From: Tenggerimyces sp963762635
Lineage (GTDB): Bacteria > Actinomycetota > Actinomycetes > Propionibacteriales > Actinopolymorphaceae
Direction of reading: 5' to 3'
Assembly (NCBI GenBank): GCA_963762635.1
Contig: CAVXLQ010000003.1
Span: forward strand, 248,001 to 312,000
Length of the DNA stretch: 64,000 nucleotides
Positions 43,201 to 52,059 of this stretch are shown here, one piece after another. Each line of letters opens with the position of its first letter. The first letter of the stretch is position 1. The notes beneath the pieces are model-generated. The model was not told where the DNA came from. It searched no databases and worked only from the letters and a program-made list of their open reading frames with translations. A program made the translations under genes and the position numbers.

Positions 43201-43725
43201 TCAGCCGGTGCCGGCGCGGCCGGCGGCCCTGACCTCGCGCCAGCGGACGAACAGGTCCTCGATCTCGACGCCGATGAACAGGAAGAAGTCGTGCAGCTCT
43301 CCGACCCGTCGGCCAGCGTTCGTCGTCGGTCCGCCGACGGCGTCGACGCCGTCCATGGTGAGATCGGCGAACTGCTTGTAGATGTTGCCCTTGGCCATCG
43401 CCATCTCGTACCAGGGGTCGTCGGGCAGCCGGTAGACGTCTCGCCGGGAGCCGCGGACCGGGTCACGGAAGATCAGGCCCATGTTCGTGAGCGTGCGTAC
43501 CGCGCCGGAGATCGCCGCGGGTGAGGCGTCCAGGCGCTCGGCGAGGTCGCGGGCGGTGAGCCCGTCCTCCTCGGCGCACTCCAGCGTCATCAGGACCCGG
43601 GCGGCCATCCGCGGGAAGCCGAAACTGGCGAACGTCATCGCGACGCGTTCGATGAACGCGTGCGCGGCTTCCTCGTCCCGGTGGCCCGTCGCATGGCCGG
43701 CGGCGTGGTCGTCCGTGGCGCTCAT
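43201..43725 (-). CDS. GbsR/MarR-type regulator of the adjacent ABC exporter
   Basis: A 174-residue winged-helix regulator starting at ATG 43725 after GGGAGGG. The DNA-binding region reads LTARDLAERLDASPAAISGA and the wing RDPVRGSRRDVYRL. The N-terminus is His-rich (DDHAAGHATGHRD), which could bind metal. It is divergent from the exporter genes across an 80-base gap with a large inverted repeat (43760-43795), the usual layout for a repressor of an antibiotic-type exporter. Confidence 0.87.
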   Translation of the reverse strand: MSATDDHAAGHATGHRDEEAAHAFIERVAMTFASFGFPRMAARVLMTLECAEEDGLTARDLAERLDASPAAISGAVRTLTNMGLIFRDPVRGSRRDVYRLPDDPWYEMAMAKGNIYKQFADLTMDGVDAVGGPTTNAGRRVGELHDFFLFIGVEIEDLFVRWREVRAAGRAGTG

Positions 43726-43759
43726 CAGATCCCTCCCAGGATGTGTCGCGGCTCACAGT

Positions 43760-43795
43760 CTATACAAGATTCACAACAACGTGAAACGAGTGTAG
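43760..43795. promoter_or_regulatory. inverted repeat between regulator and ABC exporter
   Basis: Two 15-base arms, CTATACAAGATTCAC (43760-43774) and GTGAAACGAGTGTAG (43781-43795), match as an inverted repeat at 11 of 15 positions. The inner TTCAC/GTGAA is perfect around AACAAC. It ends 10 bases before the exporter start. Confidence 0.7.
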
Positions 43796-43805
43796 CTTCT
43801 GCATC

Positions 43806-44714
43806 GTGGAAAACATCATCACGGTATCCGGCCTGAGCAAGCGCTTCGGCCGGACGCAGGCACTGGACGGTCTGGACCTCGAGGTCCAGACCGGTGAGGT
43901 GCACGGCTTCCTGGGCCCGAACGGCGCCGGGAAGTCCACCACGATCCGGATTCTTCTGGGTCTGCTCAAGAAGGACCACGGCGACGTCAGCCTGCTCGGC
44001 GGCGATCCCTGGTCCGACGCGACCGAGCTGCACAAACGGCTCGCGTACGTTCCGGGCGACGTCACCCTGTGGCCCAACCTGTCCGGCGGGGAGGTCATCG
44101 ACCTGCTGGGCAGGCTTCGCGGGGGCCTCGACAAGAAGCGCAGGAACGAGCTCCTCGAACGGTTCGAGCTCGACCCGCGCAAGAAGGGCCGCGCGTACTC
44201 CAAGGGCAACCGGCAGAAGGTCGCCGTCGTCGCCGCCCTCGCCTCCGACGTCGAGCTGCTGCTGCTCGACGAGCCGACCTCCGGCCTCGACCCGCTGATG
44301 GAAGAGGTCTTCCAGCAGTGCATCCTCGAGGAGAAGCGCGGCGGCCGTACGGTCCTGCTCTCCAGCCACATCCTCGCCGAGGCCGAGGCGCTGTGCGACC
44401 GCGTGACGATCATCCGCAACGGCCGCACCGCCGAGACCGGCACGCTCACCGAGCTCCGGCACCTCACCCGTACGTCGATCACCGCCGACCTCGCCGGTCC
44501 GCCGAACGGCCTCGCCCAGCTCCCCGGCGTGCACGGCCTCGAGGTCGACGGCCACCGCGTGCGCTTCGAGGTCGACACCGACCAGCTCGACGCCGCGCTG
44601 CGCCAGCTGACCGCGGTCGGCGTCCGCACGCTCACCAGCCAGCCGCCCACGCTGGAGGAGCTCTTCCTTCGCCACTACCAGGACGAGCCGGTCCCGCAGG
44701 AGGCCGCACGATGA
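43806..44714 (+). CDS. ABC exporter ATP-binding protein
   Basis: A 302-residue ATPase subunit. GPNGAGKSTT is Walker A, LLLLDEPTSGLDP Walker B, and SSHILAEAEALCD the H-loop. The usual LSGGQ signature is replaced by YSKGNRQKVAV, a variant common in drug/antibiotic exporters. GTG 43806 follows the operator directly. Its stop overlaps the permease start by 4 bases. Confidence 0.9.
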   Translation: MENIITVSGLSKRFGRTQALDGLDLEVQTGEVHGFLGPNGAGKSTTIRILLGLLKKDHGDVSLLGGDPWSDATELHKRLAYVPGDVTLWPNLSGGEVIDLLGRLRGGLDKKRRNELLERFELDPRKKGRAYSKGNRQKVAVVAALASDVELLLLDEPTSGLDPLMEEVFQQCILEEKRGGRTVLLSSHILAEAEALCDRVTIIRNGRTAETGTLTELRHLTRTSITADLAGPPNGLAQLPGVHGLEVDGHRVRFEVDTDQLDAALRQLTAVGVRTLTSQPPTLEELFLRHYQDEPVPQEAAR

Positions 44715-46309
44715 ACGCGTTGGTCGGCACCGGCAAGCTGGTCCGGCTGATCCTGCGACGCGACCGGCTCCTGCTGCCCGTGTGGATCCTGCTGTTCGGG
44801 CTGCTCCCCACGACGTACATCTCGGCGATCACCGAGCTCTACCCGACCGCCGCCCAGCAGGCGCTCTACGCCCAGACGGCGGGGTCGAACCCCACGTTCC
44901 TCTCGCTGTACGGTCCGATCTGGAGCCACGACATCGGCGGCATCGTCACCCAGCGCGCCGGCTTCATCCCGATCATGGTCGCGCTCATCAGCGTGCTCAC
45001 CGTCATCCGGCACACCCGGACCGAGGAGGAGGCCGGACGGCGCGAGCTGCTCGGTGCCACGGTGGTCGGCCGGCACGCCGGCCTCGCCGCCGCGCTGGTC
45101 GTCACGATCGTCGCCAACCTCCTCATCGCCGGCATCGTCTTCGGGGCGTTCGTCGGCCAGGACATGGCGGTCGACGGCTCGCTCGCGCTCGGCCTGGAGT
45201 TCGCGTTCGCCGGCATCCTCGGTGCGGCGATCGGCGGGCTCGCCGCGCAGCTCACGACGGGTGCCGGCAGCGCGCGTGGCTTCGCGATCGCCGTTCTCGG
45301 CGCGTTCTTCGTCCTCCGGGTCGCCGGCGACGTCGGCGGCGAGAACAGCAGCGTCTCCTGGCTGTCCTGGTTGTCGCCGATCGGCTGGATCCAACGGGTT
45401 CGCCCGTTCGGCGACGAGCAGTGGTGGACGCTCGTGCTCGTCGGCGTGCTCGCGGTCGTCCTCTTCGTCGCCGCGGTGGCGATCTCGGCCCGACGCGACG
45501 TCGCGGCCGGAGTCTTCCCGCCTCGCCTGGGTCCGGCCGACGCGGCGCCGGGCCTGCGCAGCCCGATCGCCCTCGCGTGGCGCCTGCACCGTTCGCTGCT
45601 GTACGGCTGGGCGGCCGCGTTCGCCGCGCTCGGCCTGGTCTTCGGCAGCGTCGCGGTCAGCGTGCGGGACCTGCTCGCGGACAGCGCGCAGATCAGGGAG
45701 TTGTTCGAACGCATCGGCGGCGGTGTGGACATTGTCGACGTCACGCTCGCGACGACGCTTGGCTTGCTCGGCCTGATCGCCACCGGGTACGCGATCCAGG
45801 CCACGTTGCGGATGCGCGCCGAGGAGACCGACGGCCGTGCCGAGCCCATCCTCGCCACGCACGTCGGCCGGCTGCAGTGGGTGGCGAGCCATGTGGTGTT
45901 CGCCCTCCTCGGCCCCGCGGTGGTGCTGGCGGTGGCCGGGCTGACGGCCGGGGTGACCCATGGCGCGAACGTGGGGAACCTCGGCGAGCAGGTGCCTCGC
46001 GTCCTCGCCGGCGCACTCGTCCAGCTGCCGGCCGTGTGGGTCCTCGTCGGCCTCGCCCTGCTGCTGTTCGGTCTGCTGCCGCGGATCACGCCTGCGGTGT
46101 GGGGCGTGTTCGGGCTGTTCGTGCTGCTCGGTCAGGTGGGGCAGTTCCTCGGGCTCGAGCAGTGGATGCTCGACGCCTCGCCGTACTCCCACCTACCCCT
46201 GCTGCCGGGCGGAGAGTGGACGGCGACCCCGTTGCTCACCTTGCTCGGCATCGCCCTCGTACTCGGCGCGGTCGGCTTCGCCGGCTTCCGACGCCGGGAC
46301 ATCGGCTAG
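44711..46309 (+). CDS. ABC exporter permease (polyketide-antibiotic exporter type)
   Basis: A 532-residue permease with about twelve membrane helices in two halves, the size and layout of permeases described as exporters of polyketide antibiotics. RLRP-type charged ends, TRTEEEAGRRELLGATVVGR between the second and third helix and a matching RAEETDGRAEPILATHVGR in the second half show it is an internal duplication. ATG 44711 overlaps the ATPase stop. It likely exports a lipophilic compound, with the divergent regulator sensing it. Confidence 0.87.
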   Translation: MNALVGTGKLVRLILRRDRLLLPVWILLFGLLPTTYISAITELYPTAAQQALYAQTAGSNPTFLSLYGPIWSHDIGGIVTQRAGFIPIMVALISVLTVIRHTRTEEEAGRRELLGATVVGRHAGLAAALVVTIVANLLIAGIVFGAFVGQDMAVDGSLALGLEFAFAGILGAAIGGLAAQLTTGAGSARGFAIAVLGAFFVLRVAGDVGGENSSVSWLSWLSPIGWIQRVRPFGDEQWWTLVLVGVLAVVLFVAAVAISARRDVAAGVFPPRLGPADAAPGLRSPIALAWRLHRSLLYGWAAAFAALGLVFGSVAVSVRDLLADSAQIRELFERIGGGVDIVDVTLATTLGLLGLIATGYAIQATLRMRAEETDGRAEPILATHVGRLQWVASHVVFALLGPAVVLAVAGLTAGVTHGANVGNLGEQVPRVLAGALVQLPAVWVLVGLALLLFGLLPRITPAVWGVFGLFVLLGQVGQFLGLEQWMLDASPYSHLPLLPGGEWTATPLLTLLGIALVLGAVGFAGFRRRDIG

Positions 46310-47352
46310 GCGGGAGCGAAGACCACCCAGGTCTGGCCAGTCGCGAACGGCAGCGGCTGGCCAGCTGGCGTGGTGAACGTCGTCCCCGCGGCCGCTGTCG
46401 GGCGGCTCCAGCGGCCCTCGTACGCGCGGCCGTCCCGCAACACGAGCGCTCGCCCGGTGCCGACGGTCTCGACGTACGGGGAGACGTTTCCCCAAGCGTC
46501 CTTGAATCTTGAGCCCTTGATCTTCGCGTACTGGATCACGACCGTCGCCGGAGTCGCGGGCGGCCCGACGGCGTCGCGGATCGGCTTGCCGTCCATCGAG
46601 ACGCTCCACCGCTTCGCGTTCCACTGGACGCCGATGGTGAACGCCGAATACCTCACGGTGTAAGCGTTCTTCGGCTGACCGCCGGCCGGCGCGGCACCGA
46701 ACCGGAAGCCGATGTCCTTCGCCAGTGAGGCCTTCTTCGCTCGCGAGAGCAGGCGGAGCGGCTCGGCGTAGAGGTTGTGCGGCGCGGGACGGTCGCCGTG
46801 CCGGTCGTACGCGTTGCCCGCGTGGGCGGGGGAGACGTCGTGCAGCGGCGCCTTGGCGATGAGCGGCAGGACCGTGCCCTTGGCGCCGGAGTACGCGAAC
46901 GCCGGTTGGCCGAACTGCGCGAGGATGCTCAGATCCGACTCCCGTGCGCTGCGTACCGGGCCCACGACCTTCGGCAGGCGCGAGGAGAAGACCGCCAGCA
47001 TGCGGCTCAGTCCGGCTTCGACCGGCTCGACGTACACGAGATCCGCCTGGGCGAGGTTCGACGGCGGCCTTGCCTGGCGCACGTTGTCGATCTTCACGGC
47101 GAGAACGGGTCCCGGCTTGGCGTCACCCAGGCCGGTGAACGGCGAGATCCCGCTGCCGAGCGGCGGCGTGGTCGGCGTGGTCGGTCTGGGGGTCGGGGTG
47201 GTTGGTCTGGGTGACGGACTCGCTGTGGGCGTCGGTTTCGCTGTCGGGGTAGAGGAACTCGGTGTCGGGGTCGGCTCCGCGCCTGGTGAACACGCCACCG
47301 TCGCGAGAAGTGCGGCGATGACGACTAGGCGTGCGGTCCGGCTCGTTGCCAT
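46306..47352 (-). CDS. DUF3048 (YerB-type) lipoprotein
   Basis: A 348-residue lipoprotein. The signal ends LLATVAC, followed by a ~45-residue Thr/Pro/Ser linker that would span the wall. The domain starts at SPFTGLG and shows VKIDNVRQARPPSNLAQADL, VGPVRSARESDLSIL and a C-terminal GRWSRPTA region typical of DUF3048. Its biochemical role is unknown. ATG 47352 was preferred over a TTG at 47361. It converges with the permease gene with a 4-base overlap. Confidence 0.87.
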   Translation of the reverse strand: MATSRTARLVVIAALLATVACSPGAEPTPTPSSSTPTAKPTPTASPSPRPTTPTPRPTTPTTPPLGSGISPFTGLGDAKPGPVLAVKIDNVRQARPPSNLAQADLVYVEPVEAGLSRMLAVFSSRLPKVVGPVRSARESDLSILAQFGQPAFAYSGAKGTVLPLIAKAPLHDVSPAHAGNAYDRHGDRPAPHNLYAEPLRLLSRAKKASLAKDIGFRFGAAPAGGQPKNAYTVRYSAFTIGVQWNAKRWSVSMDGKPIRDAVGPPATPATVVIQYAKIKGSRFKDAWGNVSPYVETVGTGRALVLRDGRAYEGRWSRPTAAAGTTFTTPAGQPLPFATGQTWVVFAPA

Positions 47353-47407
47353 GGGCAGCAAGGTTAACGAGTTGCCTTAGGGCGGTGGGCGGACGAACCT
47401 AGGGGCT

Positions 47408-48868
47408 GTGACGAACGGGGAGAACGCCGACGAAGAGTTCCGACAGGAGTTTCGGCGGCTGATCAACCAGCTGACGAGAGACGAGCCGACGACTCGTCCT
47501 CCGCTGATCCCACGCCTGCGCGAGCATCTGGGCATCGACCCGCTCGAGGCGCCGGTGCTGCTGACGAACTTCGCCGGCCACGACCACGCGAACGTCCACC
47601 TGGCACTGACGGCGTGGTTCAGCGCGCCTGGGCGAAGCTTCGAGCTCATCGGCGTGTCGGGAGCCAACCGCAGCGACAACCCGCTGGCGGAGCTCCTGGA
47701 GGGCGCCGAACGCTGGAACCACTACGGCGTGGGTGCGGTCGACTACTCCCACGTGTCCATCGGCGTCGACGAAGAGCTCGACTGCGTGGCGTTCGGCTTC
47801 TTCCTCGGCGTCGACGGCGACGACCGGTTCGCCGTTCTCATGCAGGGGCCGGCTCCGCGTTATGGCATGGGCGGCGTGCGGGTCGAGGTGATCGCCTCGA
47901 CCAAGGAGGTCGGCAAGCGACTGCTCGACGAGCTGCCCGACCTGATGCGCGAGCACAACATCTTCCGCGGCAAAGTGGTCTCGCTCGAGGGGGCGGACTT
48001 CGCCGAGGGCGTCGGGCCGTTCCGCTTCCACCGCCGGCCGGGTGTTCCACGTTCCGCGGTGGTGCTGCCCGACGGCGTGCTCGACCGCGTCGAACGGCAC
48101 GTGATCGGCGTCGCCGCCCACCGCGAGAAGCTGCTCGCCGAAGGCCAGCACCTGCGCCGTGGGCTGTTGCTGTACGGGCCGCCCGGCACGGGCAAGACGC
48201 ACACGGTGCGCTATCTGCTGTCCCGGCTGGAGGAGTTCACGGTCGTGCTGCTCGCGGGCACGACGATCCAGTACATCAGCGCCGCCTGCAGTTTGGCGCG
48301 CATGCTCCAGCCAGCGTTGGTCGTGCTCGAGGACTGCGACCTCGTGGCCGAGTCCCGAAGCCTCGGTCGCGGCGGCGAGAACCCGCTGCTGTTCACGGTG
48401 CTCAACGAGATCGACGGCCTCGCGTCGGAGGCGGATGTCGCGTTCCTCATGACGACCAACCGAGCGGACCTGCTGGAGCCGGCGCTGAGCCAGCGTCCGG
48501 GCCGGGTGGACATCGCGGTCGAGATTCCCCTGCCAGACAAGGCCGGTCGGCGCCAGCTGCTCGACCTGTACGGGCCGAAGCTCCAGCTCACCGCTGACGA
48601 CGCCGCCGAGGTCGTCGAGCGCACGGAGGGCACGACAGCGTCGTTCGCGAAGGAGCTCGTCCGCCGCTCGGTCCTGGTCAGCGCCGAACGCGGCGGCTCC
48701 GAGACGTCCGCGGCGGACGTCCGCCTCGCGTTGGACGAGCTCCTGTCCGACCGCGACGCCCTCACCCGCCGCCTCCTCGGCGCGGGCGGAGACGAGGAGT
48801 CGGCGTACCTGGAGCCAGCCCCGTTCACCATGGGCCCCGCCGAACCCGGCCTCGCCCCACGCGACTAG
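47408..48868 (+). CDS. AAA-family ATPase
   Basis: A 486-residue AAA ATPase. The first ~220 residues are an unrecognised substrate or partner domain. The ATPase core has Walker A GPPGTGKT (residues 257-264), Walker B LVVLEDCDL, sensor-1 MTTNRADLLEPAL, and an arginine-finger region RPGRVDIAVEI. The overall plan resembles proteasome/Cdc48-type single-ring ATPases or CbxX-like remodelers. GTG 47408 is the start. No partner gene is coupled to it. Confidence 0.87.
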   Translation: MTNGENADEEFRQEFRRLINQLTRDEPTTRPPLIPRLREHLGIDPLEAPVLLTNFAGHDHANVHLALTAWFSAPGRSFELIGVSGANRSDNPLAELLEGAERWNHYGVGAVDYSHVSIGVDEELDCVAFGFFLGVDGDDRFAVLMQGPAPRYGMGGVRVEVIASTKEVGKRLLDELPDLMREHNIFRGKVVSLEGADFAEGVGPFRFHRRPGVPRSAVVLPDGVLDRVERHVIGVAAHREKLLAEGQHLRRGLLLYGPPGTGKTHTVRYLLSRLEEFTVVLLAGTTIQYISAACSLARMLQPALVVLEDCDLVAESRSLGRGGENPLLFTVLNEIDGLASEADVAFLMTTNRADLLEPALSQRPGRVDIAVEIPLPDKAGRRQLLDLYGPKLQLTADDAAEVVERTEGTTASFAKELVRRSVLVSAERGGSETSAADVRLALDELLSDRDALTRRLLGAGGDEESAYLEPAPFTMGPAEPGLAPRD

Positions 48869-48884
48869 CTCCGCCGAGCGCGGT

Positions 48885-49089
48885 TCAGTCGGGATCGTTG
48901 CCTCGGAGTCCGTCGACGGCTTCGCGCACTGCGGTTTCGTGCCCGGGCCGGGTCGCCGGTGTCGACCACCACGTCCAGTCCGCCGTCCGCGCTCAGCCGC
49001 GCCCAGGAAGCTCGGGAACGTTCCACGGCGCCGTACCACAGCGCGTAGAGATCCTCTGCCTCGTCGGTGACGACAGACTCCCATCCCAC
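48885..49089 (-). pseudogene. remnant of a DinB/DUF664-type gene
   Basis: On the minus strand, GWESVVTDEAEDLYALWYGAVERSR resembles the first part of DUF664/DinB-like proteins. About 40 residues later the matching end, AVREAVDGLRGNDPD followed by a stop, appears in a different frame. The middle of the gene, with the metal-binding His region, is missing. A further fragment (VAAEQPLGELWDSRSWVEND) lies upstream at about 49100-49180. The original gene is not functional. Confidence 0.55.
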
Positions 49090-49270
49090 TTGTCGTTCTC
49101 GACCCAGCTACGGGAGTCCCAGAGCTCTCCGAGTGGCTGCTCCGCCGCCACGGCGGTGAAGCCGTCCTCGACGAACGCCAGGTGTTTTGATCAAGCCCGC
49201 ATGCGTCATCGTGGACGGCTGCAGTCCATGGCGTCTCCTGGCGGATCGTCGTGGCGTGGGTCAGCGGGCT

Positions 49271-49298
49271 GGCGGGACGGGAGTTGTCCCGTCCCGCC
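49271..49298. terminator. perfect GC hairpin between decayed gene and aldo/keto reductase
   Basis: GGCGGGACGGGA (49271-49282) pairs perfectly with TCCCGTCCCGCC (49287-49298) around GTTG. It lies 18 bases beyond the aldo/keto reductase stop on its strand. No T-run follows, so its strength as an intrinsic terminator is uncertain. Confidence 0.5.
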
Positions 49299-49315
49299 TG
49301 CCTATCGTCCCGCGA

Positions 49316-50236
49316 CTAGTTACCGTGCTTCGGCGGCGGCTCCGGGGTGTCGTCGCTTTCGAGCAGGGCCAGTTCTTCGGCGGTCAGTTGGATGCCACCA
49401 GCCGCCAGGTTCTCGGCCAGGTGGTCGGCGTTCGACGTTCCTGGGATGGACAGGACGTGCGGTCCCTGGTGGAGGGTCCAGGCGATGCGCACCTGGGCCG
49501 CGGTGAGGCCGCGTTGGCGTGCGACGGTCTCGACCGGGTCCGATGCGGCTACGCCGCCGACTTCGCGGTCGGCGCCGGCGAGCGAGAAGAACGGGACGAA
49601 CGCGATGCCCTGCTCTCCGCAGAGCGAGAGCAACTCGTCGTTGACACGCCCGAAGTCCACGCTGTAGCGGTTCGACACCGCGACGACAGGAGCGATCTGC
49701 TGCGCCTCTGCCAGGTGTGGGACGCGGATGTTCGACAACCCCAGATGGCGAATCTTGCCCTCCGACCGCAGGTCGGCGAGCACGCCGAAGTGTTCCGCGA
49801 CCGACGCGAGGCCCATCTGCCGCAGGTAGACGAGATCGAGCGCTTCCGAGCCGAGGTCACGCAGATCCTTCTCGACCAACCCGCGAAGCTCGTCCGGACC
49901 AGCCATCCCGGCCTCGGTCGGACCCACCTTCGTGGCGATCAGCAGGTCGTCGGGGTACGGCGCCAATGCCTCCCGCAGGGCGACGTTCGCCCAGTGCAGG
50001 CTGGTGAAACTGGTCGATCCACGAACCTCGGAGACGCTCGGGTAGAAGGCCGCGGTGTCGAGGTGGTTCACGCCGAGCTCGACGACGCGTCGGAGCAGCG
50101 CGATGGCCTGCTCCGTGGGCTGTTTGCTACCGGTCGATCCGGCGATCCGCTTGAGCCCGAAACCGATCCGATTGACGACCTTGTCGCCCAGTGGTAGTGT
50201 GGAAGTGATACCTGTAATGGAAATCATTTTCGCCAT
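49316..50236 (-). CDS. aldo/keto reductase
   Basis: A 306-residue (beta/alpha)8 NADPH-dependent reductase. LDTAAFYPS holds the catalytic Asp and Tyr; the Lys is in LLIATKVGP. The C-terminal SIPGTSNADHLAENL binds the phosphate of NADPH. In place of the usual YxxHxPD the fourth motif reads LVYLRQMG, so the catalytic His is replaced by Arg. The start is ATG 50236, with a second ATG 9 bases later; neither has a clear ribosome site. Confidence 0.85.
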   Translation of the reverse strand: MAKMISITGITSTLPLGDKVVNRIGFGLKRIAGSTGSKQPTEQAIALLRRVVELGVNHLDTAAFYPSVSEVRGSTSFTSLHWANVALREALAPYPDDLLIATKVGPTEAGMAGPDELRGLVEKDLRDLGSEALDLVYLRQMGLASVAEHFGVLADLRSEGKIRHLGLSNIRVPHLAEAQQIAPVVAVSNRYSVDFGRVNDELLSLCGEQGIAFVPFFSLAGADREVGGVAASDPVETVARQRGLTAAQVRIAWTLHQGPHVLSIPGTSNADHLAENLAAGGIQLTAEELALLESDDTPEPPPKHGN

Positions 50237-50281
50237 GAGGGCAGGATATCGCCAGATCTCGCGATGTCCAGTTTTTCTTTT

Positions 50282-51160
50282 CTAGACGCCTTCGACAGCC
50301 GCGCCACGTTCGAGGTAGAGCACCTCGCCGTACGGGGCGCCGAGCACGGCGGCCAGCCGCTTGTACGTGCCAGGCAGGCAGCGTTCCTTCACCACGTCCA
50401 TCGTGCAGAACTCGACCTGCTTGATCTCCCGCGGCTCGAGCCTCAGCCGGTCCAGGAACGTCGCGTCGTCGTGCACCCCACCGTCGAACAACAGCTCGAC
50501 CGCGTCGTCCCACCCGTTCCACGGCGGCAGCCAGTCCACCGCGAGCAACGGCCCGATCGGCAGGTCGATGCCGAGCTCCTCCGTCGCCTCGCGCGCCGCG
50601 CCGTCGCGCGGCGACTCGAACGGCTCGACCACACCGCCGGGCAGTTCCCAGTCGGCCTTGTACGTCGTCTCGCACAGCAGCAGCCTGCCGTGCTCGTCGC
50701 GGAGGACCACGTGCGCGATCAGCCGGGTCCGCGGCAGCGTCGAGTTCACCAGCCCGATGAACCCTGCTCGCGTGCTCGGTTCGGGGTCGGAAGCCAGCCG
50801 TGCCACCAGCACGAAGTCGTGCCGCGAGCCGTCGAGCGTCCGGCGCGAACGGATGATGCCCTCGCGGCGCATCCCGGACCGTGACGCGACGCGCAGCGCG
50901 GGGAAGTTGCCGGCGTCGACGTACGCCTCGACCCGGACGAAGCCGCCGGCCAGCGCGTGCGCCACCAGCAGCCGCACCGCGCGCGTGGCGTGCCCGCGCC
51001 GCCGGTACGTCTCGTTGATCTGCCACGACAGCTCGGCGACCGAGTCGCCGACGTCGAGCAGCCGCACCAAGCCGACCGGCTGGCCGTCCGCCGTGACGGC
51101 GAACTGGCCGGGAGCGTTCGTGGACCGCAGCGTTACGACGCCATCGCTGATCTCGGGCAC
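50282..51160 (-). CDS. GNAT acetyltransferase fused to Nudix hydrolase
   Basis: A 292-residue two-domain protein. Residues 1-130 are a GNAT acetyltransferase (YRRRGHATRAVRLLV acetyl-CoA loop). Residues ~145-290 are a Nudix hydrolase with a complete box, from GGVVEPFE to REATEELGI. The Nudix part probably cleaves a nucleoside diphosphate derivative; the acetyl acceptor is unknown. The start is GTG 51160. The two parts are in one uninterrupted frame. Confidence 0.85.
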   Translation of the reverse strand: MPEISDGVVTLRSTNAPGQFAVTADGQPVGLVRLLDVGDSVAELSWQINETYRRRGHATRAVRLLVAHALAGGFVRVEAYVDAGNFPALRVASRSGMRREGIIRSRRTLDGSRHDFVLVARLASDPEPSTRAGFIGLVNSTLPRTRLIAHVVLRDEHGRLLLCETTYKADWELPGGVVEPFESPRDGAAREATEELGIDLPIGPLLAVDWLPPWNGWDDAVELLFDGGVHDDATFLDRLRLEPREIKQVEFCTMDVVKERCLPGTYKRLAAVLGAPYGEVLYLERGAAVEGV

Positions 51161-51169
51161 GTGGGCAGG

Positions 51170-51681
51170 CTACCCGGCCTTCACAGCGATCAACTCGCCC
51201 TTGCCGACGGCCACGACCGTGGACCGCAGCGACGACTCGGCCTCGATTCGCGCGCTGATCTCGACGACCTCGTCCGGATGCGAGAGCACGTTGTCGACGA
51301 TCAGCAGCCCACCCGGCCGCAGCACCCGGACCGGGTCCGGCCACCAGGACTCGTATTCCACCCGCTCGGCGTCGAGGAACAACGCGTCCACCGACCCGTC
51401 CGCGAGCTCCCGCAGCAGCGCACCACCGTCGCCGGTCCGCAGCTCGACGACGTCGTCGAGCCCGGCGCGTACGAGGTTCGCCCGCGCCTCGGCCTGCACA
51501 GAAGCGTCGATGTCCACGCTCACCAACCGCCCGCCGGTCCGCCGCAGCGCCGCCGCGAACACCTCGCGGTTCGGCTCACAAAGAAGCCCAACTGAACGTC
51601 CGACTGCGCCGCGTCGTACGCGACCCCGTCGGCGTACAGCTCGTCGAGTAACGTTCGGGGGAGTTCGCGACCGACGGCCAT
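51170..51681 (-). pseudogene. O-methyltransferase remnant lacking SAM-binding motif I
   Basis: The start ATG 51681 gives MAVGRELPRTLLDELYADGV and AYDAAQSD, the normal N-terminus of a small actinobacterial O-methyltransferase. After about 35 residues the frame fails. The C-terminal two thirds reappear in another frame from about 51585 (TGGRLVSVDIDASVQAEARA, LFLDAERVEYESWWPD, LLIVDNVLSHPDEVV). The ELGTSNGYST-type SAM-binding motif between them is missing. At 512 bases it is about 150 bases shorter than intact relatives. Confidence 0.7.
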
Positions 51682-51693
51682 GCCACACCTTTC

Positions 51694-52059
51694 TCAGATC
51701 AACACGATGCCGAGCGCGACCGTCGCCGCGAGTCCCAACCCTACGGAAAGCGCTCGCACGCCCTTGCGCGCGCTGGGCGTCAACCAGGCCAGCCGGTTCC
51801 AGACGAGGACGCCGAGCACGGCCGTGCCCGCCATGAACGCCAGGCCCAGCAGCCAGAGCGGGGACGGTATCTCCGCCCAGTCGACCAGCGCGCGGGCGAG
51901 CAGGAGCATCAGCGCGTCGATCGCCAGCACGTTCAGCAGGTCGGCGCGATCGCGCAGGTTGAGTTTCGCGGCGCCGGTCATCGTCCGTACGGTCTGCAGC
52001 AAGCCCATCGCCGCGATGCCGAGCACGACGACGATCAGCACGAGGTTGTACGGCATCAC
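51694..52059 (-). CDS. small multi-pass membrane protein
   Basis: A 121-residue membrane protein with about four hydrophobic helices (residues ~5-20, 45-60, 69-88 and 98-120). I do not recognise the family. The start is GTG 52059 or ATG 52056 after GGAGG; the former overlaps the upstream serine hydrolase stop by 4 bases, so the two genes are coupled. Confidence 0.7.
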   Translation of the reverse strand: MMPYNLVLIVVVLGIAAMGLLQTVRTMTGAAKLNLRDRADLLNVLAIDALMLLLARALVDWAEIPSPLWLLGLAFMAGTAVLGVLVWNRLAWLTPSARKGVRALSVGLGLAATVALGIVLI

